Part shown: positions 22,670 to 32,216 of the stretch, piece after piece
Position numbering within the stretch: position 1 is the first letter of the stretch
How the letters are laid out: each line of letters starts with the position of its first letter
Source of the DNA: Filosporella fistucella
Lineage: Eukaryota; Ascomycota; Leotiomycetes; Helotiales
Direction of reading: 5' to 3'
DNA length: 64,000 nt
Assembly (NCBI GenBank): GCA_030077755.1
Contig: JAQJZZ010000013.1
Span: 868,001 to 932,000, forward strand
Program-made: the position numbers and the translations under genes
Notes under the pieces: generated by a model
Database searches by the model: none
What the model was told of the DNA's origin: nothing
What the model saw: only the letters and a program-made list of their open reading frames with translations

Positions 22670-24454
22670 ATGTCAACCGACGTTGAAGAGAAGGCATTCG
22701 AAGGTACCATCGATACTGAAAAGAGCGTCAACGTTTCTTCGACAGAGGAGGAACATCACGCTAGGACTCGAAATGTCGACATGGAGACGACCGTCAAAAC
22801 AGACGGTTTGTACGTCGTGAAAGACTCGGATACTAGCCTTAAACTTGCCAAAGATGGCAGCACAGTCCTCATTCCTCAACCATCTGATGATGAAGAAGAT
22901 CCTCTTAACTGGTCATGGCTGAAGAAGCACAAGGCATTCGCAGCTCTACTTCTTCCCTCGCTCCTCACTGATTGGGGTATGACCTGGGGAACTACCATGT
23001 TTGAAGCTCAGTCTGTTACCTGGAATATGTCAATTCCCGATGTCGCTCGCTCAACCAGTGGAGGCATCTTCTTGCAAGGTCCTGGTGGTATTTTGGCAGT
23101 GCCTTTGATTCAACGATATGGGCGGTAATTTTTCTCGTTACCAATGCTCTTAATGTGTGCTAATTTTCATACAGCTTGCCAGTGCTGTTCTGGTCACAGG
23201 TTCTGGGCGCAATAATGGTGCTCATCGCAACATTTTCTCCCTCGTACGCATGTTTCACTGCGTTCCGTACACTTCAAGGTTTCGTAGCCACCTCACCTCA
23301 AGTTATCGGTCTCTCTGTCGTACACGACCTTTTCTTCTTCCATGGTAAGTCAGACGATATAAAATCACAACCAATGTTCTGACGAACGTAGAACGCGCAC
23401 GAAAAATCAACATCTGGGCATTCACATTCTTGTTCGGTGCCTTCTTCGGTCCAATGATGTCCTCCTTCCTTCTTTCCAAGATATCGTGGGAGCTAGATAT
23501 GGGTATTCTCGCAATCTGGTATGCCGTTTCAGCGATTCTAGTTGTAATCTGCGGTGAAGAGACTCTGTACGACCGTCAGAAAGGTGTCAAGCCTACCTCC
23601 GGAGCCTCGAGAATTTCACTCCTGATTGGTATTGCTGGCTGGAAATCAGAGGGGCAATCGAGCCTTATGACTGTGACAAAGCATTTGGTTTCAGTAGGAA
23701 TCAAGCCTCAATTGCTTCTCCCATGTAAGCTACTCAGTCACTCTCGTTCAACATCTTGAGCTAATGAGGTGACTAGGCCTGTTTGTCCTCGTTCTCTTCA
23801 CATGGGCAATCGGTATCGTGACAACCGTCACTCAATTCATTCGACCTCCTCCATACCTCCTCGATGATACGCACGCATCCCTATTCTACTTCGCTCCCGT
23901 CATTGGAGGCATTGTCGGTGAGATCTTCGGGCACTTCTTCAACGATTTTATCGCAAATTGGTACATCAAGACCCACAACGGGAAATACAGTCCTGAAAAC
24001 CGTCTTTGGGGCGTGTATATTCCCTGTGCATTCGGTATTGCTGCGATGGTACTGTATGGCCAGACCCTTCAGCACGCTTTGCCAGTCATTGGTGTCGCCG
24101 CTGCGTGGTCAATGATGGTTTTCTCTATCGTGGTGGCGACGACAGCTATCAGTGCTTATTTCCTGGATATCTTCCCGCATCATGCCGCCTTGGCAAGTGC
24201 TTGGTTGAATTTCTGGAGAACAACTGGTGAGTCTTCTTTCCCTCTAAATGCGGTTGAGATTATGGAACTGATATTTTGCAGGTGGATTCTGCGTCACTTA
24301 CTTCCAGACCCAGTGGGTAGCAAAGTCTGGTGCTGCCGTGACCTTTGGTACACAAGGAGCCATTATTGCTGCTAGCTTCATCTTTATCATCATCACCCAG
24401 GTATTGGGCAGGAGCTGGAGACTCAAGTTCCCTCCTCCAGCGGCCGAGGTCTAA
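22670..24454 (+). CDS. MFS transporter (drug:H+ antiporter DHA1-like)
   Basis: Five exons (22670-23124, 23175-23344, 23392-23724, 23777-24226, 24282-24454) give 526 residues with all phases matching. The N-terminal 80 residues are a hydrophilic tail ending in the motif DDEEDPLNWSWLKKHKAF that precedes helix 1 in many fungal DHA1 transporters. Helices follow with GGIFLQGPGGILAVPLIQRYGR, FRTLQGFVATSPQVIGLSVVHD and ERARKINIWAF (loop 4-5), a long central loop, and the second half (WAIGIVTTVTQFI to VTFGTQGAIIAASFIFIII). It most likely exports or imports small organic molecules at the plasma membrane; the substrate is unknown. Start chosen at the first ATG. The protein appears intact. Confidence 0.82.
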
Positions 24455-25355
24455 TTGTCTATATTCGTGTCGTCCTTCCTTGCTACAACCTTGCATGTAG
24501 ACGCAGTTCGTGCTCCTACCTTGCCGCTGTTTGCCGTCCGGTGTTGGTTTGTTGATATCCGAAAGAATGTACGGACAGCTGGTATATAAATAGAACTGAC
24601 TACATACCCCATAGTAATATCGAAATTTCAGAATCTTCTGGTTAACCCGGTGACATAAGGGTTACAACTGTTTTGACGTGAATACCTTCAAGTGTAAAGC
24701 CAGGATGGGACTTTTGCCTCGATGAGGATATTGACAGCCAGGTCTGTGGCTCCAGAGACATCAAGTTGGGTTTGCCCACTGGTCTAATTGGAGACCAGAC
24801 CATCCTCCCTCATCGCAAAATTCAGGAAATCAAGTTTCAACAAAACGAGTGCCACCACGATGATAGAGAAGGACAAGCTTGCTGAGGAATATTCGTGGAG
24901 ATTCGGCCCGGCTCCAATTTTCGGCTCACCTGATATCCCTCGCCGCTCTCAGATGCCAGCAAAAACATCAAGAAGGATGATACAGAGTATCTAGGTATTC
25001 CCGCCACAGCAAGTTCACCAAGCATTTGACACTTTTGATTTTCCCAAGTTGAGCTTGAAAGTACTCACATACAGTGATGCTTGCCTCGTCTGCCAAGAAG
25101 AGAGCTGTGGCAATCAAAGCAAAAGGCTATGATGACAGCTTGGGCTTTGTGATAATACATAGGATATAGAAGTTTCGCCAATGTGGCCAATATATAATCC
25201 ACGCGGGGCCTCTTAAGCAACAGTACTGCCTTGAAGTAGGCAGCGCCATCATTCTTCCAGCCGCTCTACCAATCTACAGCCTCGAATTCATCGACGAAGA
25301 TTCCATGCCGACTATTGGCTGGTTGTTGTGGTGAACTTTCCAAGTGTCAAGATTT
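24455..25355. other. Intergenic region between convergent genes
   Basis: About 900 bp between the ends of two convergent genes, larger than needed for two 3' UTRs. Only short open frames without family features are present. Confidence 0.5.
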
Positions 25356-26606
25356 TCAATCAAGCAACCCGTATGCCTTCGATCCCATTTCATACAGTCT
25401 CGAGACTGCTCTTCCTACCGCAAATCCAACATCTGTTTCTCCGGCTCCTCCACTAGCAAGCGATGCCTTCTCAAGTCCGGTGGCAGACCATTCCGTCTCC
25501 CCGATAAAAGTGCTCATCATACTTGAGCTGCTTCCACCTTCGCCCTTCACTGTCATATTTCGGTCCAATGCCTCTTTCAAATCCTCTTCCACGTATATCT
25601 GTTTCGTTACGATATTTGAAAACACGTCAAATAAAGCTGCACTTGACAAGCATACGATTCGAGTCTTTGCCTCATATGCCAGATCAACAAGCGTGATGAA
25701 GCGGCGAACAAAATCCAGCTCATCGGATTTAAACTGGCGTAGACCAGTGAGATATATCGTGCTGGCGACTTTGCATAATGCGTGATAATCTGCAGACCCG
25801 AGAAAATTCTCACACAAGTCTTCGAATGTGCTGCTCACGACCAATCTGCCACTGCCGCTTGGTTCTGCTGCTACCACTTCTAGCTGTCGAGACATCAAGA
25901 CAGGAATGACTTTTGACTTCATTTCTGAATCTCCAATAGCCTCCTTCAAGCTATTTTTGAACCCGCTCTCATCGATGAAATAAACATCAATCCTCTCCTC
26001 TCCACTTTTGCTCATCCGGTAGTCCTCAGTCCCCTCCATTTTCCAAACCTCACATTTTCTCTTCAACTCATCGATAAATGGCAGAAACAGAGTCCGATTC
26101 AAACCCTTCTCATACAATTTTTCAGGCGGCCGATTGCTCGTACTCACCATCACACCCCCACTCTCCCAAATCGCACCAAAAAGCCGCTTCAAAATCAGGG
26201 CGTCGGCGATATCTGTGACCTGAAATTCATCAAAACATAGGACTCGGCTCTCATTCCGTATCTCGTATCCAATTTTGACTAATGGGTCTCCAGAATATGA
26301 TTTTTGAGATCGTGCGTGGTGCAGACGCGTGTGAATATCCATCATGAATTCATAGAAATGGATGCGTCGTGATGAGACTGAGGAAGGGAGTGTAGCAGCG
26401 AATAGATCTGCAACGCGTGATTTGCCTGTTCCGACATCTCCGTATATATAAACACCTCTTAGAGGATTCGGAGACTGGCTTGGAGTAGTAAGAGATGCTT
26501 GCAGTTCCGCAAGACGCGTGACAAGTGCTGCTTGACCGGGATTCTGGGAAAGGCGATTTCGCGTCAGCAGAGCATTGTAGGCTGCATGAAGAGAATTCTT
26601 TGACAT
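25356..26606 (-). CDS. AFG1: AFG1-like mitochondrial AAA-type ATPase
   Basis: A single-exon gene of 416 residues. It carries Walker A GDVGTGKS (residues 56-63) after GVYIY, Walker B RVLCFDEFQVTD (about 121-132) and the sensor-type STSNRPPEKLYEKGLNR segment, all diagnostic of the AFG1/LACE1 family. The C-terminal part has LVVSSTFEDLCENFLGSADY and DELDFVRRFITLVDLAYE, also conserved. AFG1 proteins are matrix-facing mitochondrial ATPases that help degrade or assemble cytochrome oxidase subunits. The N-terminus here (MSKNSLHAAYNALLTRNRLS) is short for a canonical mitochondrial presequence, so localisation is inferred from family. A Gly/Ser-rich insert lies near residue 360 (GEGGSSSSMM). The gene looks complete. 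Confidence 0.88.
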   Translation of the reverse strand: MSKNSLHAAYNALLTRNRLSQNPGQAALVTRLAELQASLTTPSQSPNPLRGVYIYGDVGTGKSRVADLFAATLPSSVSSRRIHFYEFMMDIHTRLHHARSQKSYSGDPLVKIGYEIRNESRVLCFDEFQVTDIADALILKRLFGAIWESGGVMVSTSNRPPEKLYEKGLNRTLFLPFIDELKRKCEVWKMEGTEDYRMSKSGEERIDVYFIDESGFKNSLKEAIGDSEMKSKVIPVLMSRQLEVVAAEPSGSGRLVVSSTFEDLCENFLGSADYHALCKVASTIYLTGLRQFKSDELDFVRRFITLVDLAYEAKTRIVCLSSAALFDVFSNIVTKQIYVEEDLKEALDRNMTVKGEGGSSSSMMSTFIGETEWSATGLEKASLASGGAGETDVGFAVGRAVSRLYEMGSKAYGLLD

Positions 26607-27148
26607 TCTATAAGCGATCTAGAGATAATTGATATGGTATCATGGCCCTTCTTCTTCTTCTTCGAGAAAAAAAAAGTAGTGATGTTTGTTGTATCGGCGA
26701 ACGAGGAAAGAAAGCGTCATCGAAAATTTAGGGGTGGGTTTAGCCAGACTAACGAACTGACACCAATTTGAAGCCTGCGCGATTAGGCCTGATAGCTGCG
26801 AACCTGAAATATACCCAAAATTTACTCCAAGTGTTCTCGTCACTCTCTTACTTCTTTGTAGAACTTGGGAGTATCCAACTTTTCGGTCATATAAATTCAT
26901 CTTCATAGGGACTATTGAATTAAACCTCAAAGTTCGCAAAGGTATTGGTAACTGATATTGTTCAGTTAAACTAGGAGAGTTTGGGACTTTCAGAGCCTGA
27001 AAATTTGCTTCAGGGACTTCTGATAAAGTTTCTCCCTCCAACGAGCAACTATTCATAACCTCTAGCGTGCAGGAATCAGCTTCAAATCTGAGCACTCTCG
27101 CAATCGACTTCACAGTTGTTTGAAGGAGATAGGCCTTCCCACCATATT
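26607..27148. other. Intergenic region
   Basis: Contains a 170-codon minus-strand open frame (26640-27152) that begins without an ATG and overlaps the next gene's end; its C-terminus is a Phe/Glu run. I do not support it as a gene. Confidence 0.45.
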
Positions 27149-27550
27149 TCAACGGCGATCCCCAAAATACACGGAATCAGGAACACCCACTCCTTCCACC
27201 ACCGGCATGCCATCTCTCTCCCTTAATGCACTCAATCTTTCAGCCTCCTTCCTCTGCCGTCTCAGATATTTTTCCCTCCTCTCCATCATGACCTTCTCTA
27301 ACTTTTCTTTCTTCCTCGTCTCTTTATCTGCAGCCTTCGCATCCGCCTTTATCCGCTGAGCTTCCAGGTCTCTCTGTATCAATTGAGAAGCACTTTTGTA
27401 ACTCTCTTTGAAGCACTTCATCACTAACCACAATATCCCAACGACAAGTACAAGACCCAGTATGCTTCCCACTATGATACCAGTGATCTTTGGATAGAAG
27501 ATAAATAGTAGAAAACCGGGAATAAGCGCGATGAACCAGAGCTTCGACAT
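27149..27550 (-). CDS. Small membrane protein with C-terminal coiled coil
   Basis: A single exon of 133 residues. Two adjacent hydrophobic helices occupy residues 5-43 (LWFIALIPGFLLFIFYP, then GIIVGSILGLVLVVGILWLV), separated by a short PKIT turn. A strongly charged helix follows, rich in Lys, Arg and Glu (RKKEKLEKVMMERREKYLRR), predicted to form a coiled coil. The arrangement suggests a hairpin membrane anchor with a cytosolic helix. No family is recognised. The frame is well defined by its ATG and its high charge bias. Confidence 0.5.
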   Translation of the reverse strand: MSKLWFIALIPGFLLFIFYPKITGIIVGSILGLVLVVGILWLVMKCFKESYKSASQLIQRDLEAQRIKADAKAADKETRKKEKLEKVMMERREKYLRRQRKEAERLSALRERDGMPVVEGVGVPDSVYFGDRR

Positions 27551-27939
27551 TTTTGTAGCATTTGCATTTGCTGGAGCGAGGCTAGGGCAGGAGTTGTTGA
27601 GTTTCTATGCCAGCTTTCAAACAGCAAATGTTTAAAGATTAAATAATCATAAAGGGAAATATTTTGGATCACAGTTGGAGATCGAAAGGGAAGCTCATGC
27701 AAGAAGCGCGATAGTGATTCAGCATAGCCACAGCCTCGTTCACAGCTGCAGCGAACTCAAGGTAAAATGTCTCAGCCCGTCTCTTATCGGTCCAGTAATA
27801 TGAGTAGATTCTGAACGCGATGCAAACGGTAGGCAGAATCTATTACTAGGCAGATTCCAGGACGGTGTCTGCTTCGAGGAGAATTCATGTTGTCCGACAT
27901 GATAATTAGCTATCTACATTTCCAGGACTTCTCGTTCAC

Positions 27940-28398
27940 TTATCTCACACGAAAGGGAAAGGCTAGGCTCAAAGTACATACTTCTGAGCCTGCTACTGAC
28001 CTTTTTCTTTCTTCAGGAATTGGTGGAACTATAAAATGGGCAGGATTCTCGACATTTGAAAAATGGCTTAGGATTTTGAATTCATCTGATAACCCCATCT
28101 AGTCTTTCTCACATCGGAGAAGTAAACATTCTGAGCATGTACTAACCCATCTAGCGTAATTCACCTTCCTCGGGATCATAGTGTAAACAAGCGGATTACT
28201 GTCGTTTAGGGCAGCTGTGATGCAGATAACAGTAGGGCGGAAACCTCGTTTGAGTACTTTACCACTCCCGAAGAAATATCCGGTCTCATCTAAGGCTACT
28301 AGCATATTTAAAATTTCCCTAAATTTCTCAAATTTCAAAAAGACTTCAGGGTCAAATAAGAAGGCTAGAGGATTCTTAGTATTGCAATATGAAACATT
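27940..28398 (-). CDS. Uncharacterised gene fragment, two exons visible
   Basis: Two minus-strand open segments join in phase 0 across a 48-nt intron (28099-28146, GTTAGT...GACTAG): upstream codons ending NYARW and a last exon beginning MGLSDEFKILSHF and ending at TAA 27940-27942. The sequence has good protein character (KFEKFREILNMLVALDETGY, RPTVICITAALNDSNPLVY, NPAHFIVPPIPEERKRS). The 5' end is unclear: an in-frame TAG at 28399-28401 precedes it and there is no early ATG, so either another exon lies upstream or this is a truncated relic. No family recognised. Confidence 0.35.
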
Positions 28399-28687
28399 CT
28401 AGCAAGACAGTCGGAGGGAGCGATTCTTATTTAGATTTAATCCATCGATTCGCTTTGATGAACCTAAATAAGTAGATCTGAAAAAGTGTTCGCAAATATT
28501 TAGTGCAGCGCTGATTTTGGTACTAAGTAAGTGATACCAAACTTTACGAATCACATTTTTGGGGTCTTCGATTGATTAAATTCTTTTCTCTTTATATATA
28601 TTGAAATTTCTATTCGAAACATTTTCTAGTAAGACCTCGGTTCCGAAAGTTTCATCACTACAAGCAAAATCAAACTGGTTCAAACCT

Positions 28688-29202
28688 ATGGCAACCATGT
28701 TTGCCGCTTTCTCTCTCGGAGTATGGGTTGGAAGCGGGATATCGGTGTTCTTGATGGTCTATGTGTAGAAATCCACGTCGCTTCTGGCAGGGCAACTGAG
28801 TACACTGGCAGCGAGAACAAACTTGCGAAACCCACAGTAGTCGAAGCAAACAAGGCTGAGAAGCCAACATCACGTATTGCCAGACGGCCTTCTAGTCAAA
28901 GAAAGGGTTTAGTGGGCAAGATAGATAGCGAAAAGCTCGAGAAGATTGATGAGCCTGAGGAGAGGTTCAATAGAATGCTCATAGAAGTGCGGAGGGCATG
29001 GCGTATGGCGCGTGATTTCGATTTCTGGAAGCTATACCATCGCCACTTGACCGTCGAGGATATGATTCTATATTGGCTTCACATCATCGAGTCCGTTAGC
29101 GAGACAGCTACGTATGACAAGTCACGTCCGTTGAAGGGGTCCCCTGGTGATTTCAAGTTGCTCAAAGTGATTGAGGGAATACCTGTCGAGGGGTTCGATT
29201 GA
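28688..29202 (+). CDS. Small signal-anchored hypothetical protein
   Basis: Exons 28688-28764 and 28812-29202 splice in phase 2 (47-nt GTAGAA...GGCAG intron) to give 155 residues. The N-terminus is a single hydrophobic segment (MFAAFSLGVWVGSGISVFLM), likely a signal anchor. A basic Ser/Arg-rich linker (TSRIARRPSSQRKG) and a charged helical domain (ERFNRMLIEVRRAWRMARD, FDFWKLYHRHLTVEDMILYW) follow. The helical end looks folded and Trp/Tyr-rich. No family recognised. Without splicing, the downstream frame alone would lack the membrane segment. Confidence 0.4.
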
Positions 29203-29640
29203 AGGATTCAAACGTAAAACATTTAAGGAGGATTCTTGAGGGTGATTGGCTTTGATTTGAGAGCTTCAATATTCAACGAGAGTAATTTGTGAAGAGGAAT
29301 AAATTTAGGCTATCAAATTGGTTAGGAAATCCTATCTTAAAAGCCGTTAGAGACCCAGACAACACATATCTGTCTTGATGCAGGTGTTGGAGATCAGTGT
29401 CAATGTGCCAAATCCGCTTTCATTCTTTTCAGCAATATTGCGGCAAAACTCGTATAAGCATAAACCCCGGTACTTGAACCAAACGGATAATATTCGTTAA
29501 CAATCGAGACAATGTGAAGACACTATCATAGCAAAACTTGACATTTGTCTGAACCTTGAGCAAGATCATATGAGTAATTTGTACAATCTTGCTGTAGAAT
29601 GACTAGATTCATGGACCAAAGTCAGAGCAGATCAATAACC
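29203..29640. other. Intergenic region between convergent genes
   Basis: About 440 bp, AT-rich, presumably two 3' UTRs. Nothing else seen. Confidence 0.5.
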
Positions 29641-30447
29641 TCAAAAGAAACCGTGCTTTGATTCATCTAGCACCGGATGGTCCATATTGTGAAGCATATC
29701 TGTGTACGGATAACTCCAATTGAGAGTCCCAAGTTCATTGGTGGGAGATTCCAATGCAGGGAGGTCACCAAAGTCGAAAAGTCCATCTTCATCTTTATCT
29801 TCCCCTTCCGGCTGAGCCGGCTCTTCTTGTACTTTCTCTTCTACCTCTTTCATCCAGTGTCTGAGCTCCGACATAGGTGGCCAATCACCAAGAGCATGTT
29901 TCGACATCATATCAGCCTGCCCCTTCCCTTTTTCTACTCCTTTGCCCTTTCTGTTCAATGAACGTCGAGTTTTGGGCCTGAAGTGTGCTCTCCGCAGATG
30001 AGCAGCAGCGTTATAGTATGCTCCATACTTTCTTCCCTGCTGAGTACACGGCCTACAGTCCGACAAAGGAAGCACTGGCTGCGGGTGATTCCCATCATCA
30101 GTCGGTTCGACACATATCCATTTCTTGATTATTTTAACATGCTCTGAATCCATATGTCTCATCAGCTCAGGTTCTCCCTTGAAACCATCTTTGTGCGTAT
30201 CGCACAGCGTACAATATACTTTCGGAGACCTCCGTCTTGTATACACTCGCGGGTAGAGAGGCTTTTCTGGGGTTGACGACTCTACACTTCTATGCAGTGC
30301 CGGCGATTGGATCTGTTTATTGAGTCCATTGTTTTGTTCCATTAGACCTTCAGCGTTTGGACTATCATCAGCGAGTCCCGGAGCGTCTAGAGATATATCA
30401 GCCTGCATATTGCCAGTTGACAATGTAGTGAGTGGTGGAATGTCCAT
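29641..30447 (-). CDS. DUF7896-type zinc-binding protein
   Basis: A single-exon gene of 268 residues. The core (about residues 70-160) holds a divergent C2H2 finger, KVYCTLCDTHKDGFKGEPEL followed by RHMDSEH, then WICVEPTDD, a CRPCTQQGRKYGAYYNAAAH segment with a second Cys pair, and HLRRAHFRP. This arrangement of two fingers with the invariant KYGAYYNAAAHLRRAHF is characteristic of the fungal DUF7896 family, often annotated as C2H2 finger transcription factors. A basic stretch (RRSLNRKGKGVEKGKGQ) could serve as a nuclear signal. The C-terminal half is acidic and may activate transcription. Targets unknown. Confidence 0.72.
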   Translation of the reverse strand: MDIPPLTTLSTGNMQADISLDAPGLADDSPNAEGLMEQNNGLNKQIQSPALHRSVESSTPEKPLYPRVYTRRRSPKVYCTLCDTHKDGFKGEPELMRHMDSEHVKIIKKWICVEPTDDGNHPQPVLPLSDCRPCTQQGRKYGAYYNAAAHLRRAHFRPKTRRSLNRKGKGVEKGKGQADMMSKHALGDWPPMSELRHWMKEVEEKVQEEPAQPEGEDKDEDGLFDFGDLPALESPTNELGTLNWSYPYTDMLHNMDHPVLDESKHGFF

Positions 30448-30789
30448 GGTGAGATCAAGCTTCTTTCCAAGAGTATGTGAGGTCGCATTGCGGGGAAATT
30501 TTGCTCGATATATAATACGAGCACAGCTTCGGGTCAGGCTCTATGTTTGGGCAGCAATATGCCATTTATGCCCAAAGGGCTACCGCAAAGCGCCACAAAA
30601 GGGATAGAGAAGGCTGTGTTACAGCCACATACAAGCAGGGATTCATATGTGTCAATGGAACATACAGGAGAATTTAGATCATGTGCCATTGGAAAAACGA
30701 TGAATAATCTGTGATAAGTCATAATCCATGATTATCTGTGCTGATGTATCATACGGAAAAAGACATTCCCTGTTTAGGCTGTCTTTTCC
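30448..30789. other. Intergenic region
   Basis: About 340 bp between two minus-strand genes; no feature recognised. Confidence 0.5.
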
Positions 30790-31843
30790 TCAAGCTCTCT
30801 TCTTGACAATCAACAACACCCCCTTTGTCTCCACCTTAATAGTTTCCTTCCCCTTCTCAACCCCAGCCTCATGCAGCAACCTCTCAATCTCCCTTCTATA
30901 CATCTTAGAAACATCCACCTCAGCATCAGGATGCGCCTCGCGCCACCTCTGAATCGGACTCAAAGTACTTGCAATCTTATCCATAGTATCCAAATCCATC
31001 GTCATGGCACCACTTCCATAAAATTCCTGGCTATTTCCATACTGTGGTCCCCATTCCTTACGAAAGAAACTCTTCTCATCAAATTCTTGAACAGGAGTGT
31101 CCAGTGTCCAAGGCAGAGGTAAATCAACATATAAGTGTTTCGCAATTAGATTTCCAGGCTCAACAAATGGCTGTATCTCACGTTTATCAATCTCATCAAT
31201 AGCTGTCTGTATAGCAGCTGCATTCGGCACATCAGGATGCATCTGAGAACCCCCCGTACACCAAAGAGCCACCGATCCACCAGGCTTAAGCACACGTGCT
31301 GCAGCTGGCCAGAATTTCGCCATGTCGAACCAGTGGGCTGCAGTCGAAGCGGTTATGAGATCGATACTTGAGTCTTGGATGGGAGGAGTGAGATAACATC
31401 CGAGATCTTCGGCTGTAGATATCTCGAAGCGAATGGGTTCAGAGATCTTGGTATCGTCTCCTAGATCTCGCGCGCTGTTAATCATGCCTGAGGAGGGGTC
31501 GATACCGATTGCGTGGGTGAAGAGTGGTGCGAGAGCGCGAACTGCAGTTCCTGGGCCGCAGCCGACATCGAGAATGGTGTCGTGTTGACCACCGGTGGAA
31601 GTGTGTTGTTCTCTACTTCATGTCAGTATGATGGTTAATGAAAAAATAGGCGGTGAAATGTAATCGAGCCGCATATGAATATACATCAGAGGAAGGAGTA
31701 TTTTTGCGGGGAAATTCTTACATAACAATTTTATATAAATTAGCATGGTAGCCAGGACGAGCTTTGGCGTACTTCGTACCCTCTTCTTTGGTGTACGACG
31801 TGAATGTCTTTTCGGACGGAGCAGATGGCGGAGGGTTTGACAT
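30790..31843 (-). CDS. Class I SAM-dependent methyltransferase (trans-aconitate/Crg1-like)
   Basis: Two exons (31843-31722 and 31612-30790) give 314 residues; the 109-nt intron keeps phase 2. The N-terminus KTFTSYTKEEGTKYAKARPG is the usual lead-in of this family. SAM-binding motif I is ILDVGCGPGTAVRAL, followed by IGIDPSSGMI (acidic strand), STAAHWFDMAKFWPAAARVL (motif with the active-site His-Trp) and LKPGGSVALW (motif III). The C-terminal half (WGPQYGNSQEFYG, WREAHPDAEVDVSKMYRREI) is typical of fungal methyltransferases similar to yeast Tmt1/Crg1, which methylate trans-aconitate or xenobiotics. The substrate here cannot be decided. The gene looks intact and likely cytosolic. Confidence 0.8.
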
Positions 31844-32216
31844 GATGCTAGCAAGTGAGGAAGCCGTTTGGGTGTGAGAGCTCGCAATTTCGTGAAACTG
31901 AAAATTCCAGCACGGTTTCCCGATAAAAGAACCTGAAGGGAAGCTGTTCTTGTTGATATACTAATGTTGGAGATGAACGACTCCCTATTTTGGTACCGTT
32001 CCACGGGGTTTGGAACATGCTTACCCGATTCCGGTTGAGTGTGGCCCAATTGAACCCAATTGCTGGATGCCCCCGATCCCTCTTCCCCTTTCGTCACCGA
32101 TCACTTGATTGATGCGAATAAACCTGGTCGAAACATTTATTCGTAACATAAAATTTTGGTCTAACCTATGTTGTTCATACACTTCAAGAATTCATCCGCC
32201 CTAAGTTGCAGCAAAG
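31844..32216. other. Intergenic region between methyltransferase and dynamin relic
   Basis: About 370 bp of promoter for the methyltransferase plus the 3' flank of the decayed dynamin. Nothing else recognised. Confidence 0.5.

Noticed and set aside
26640..27152. A 170-codon minus-strand open frame
   Set aside because: It begins at a non-ATG codon, overlaps the end of the 27149-27550 gene and ends in a low-complexity Phe/Glu run.
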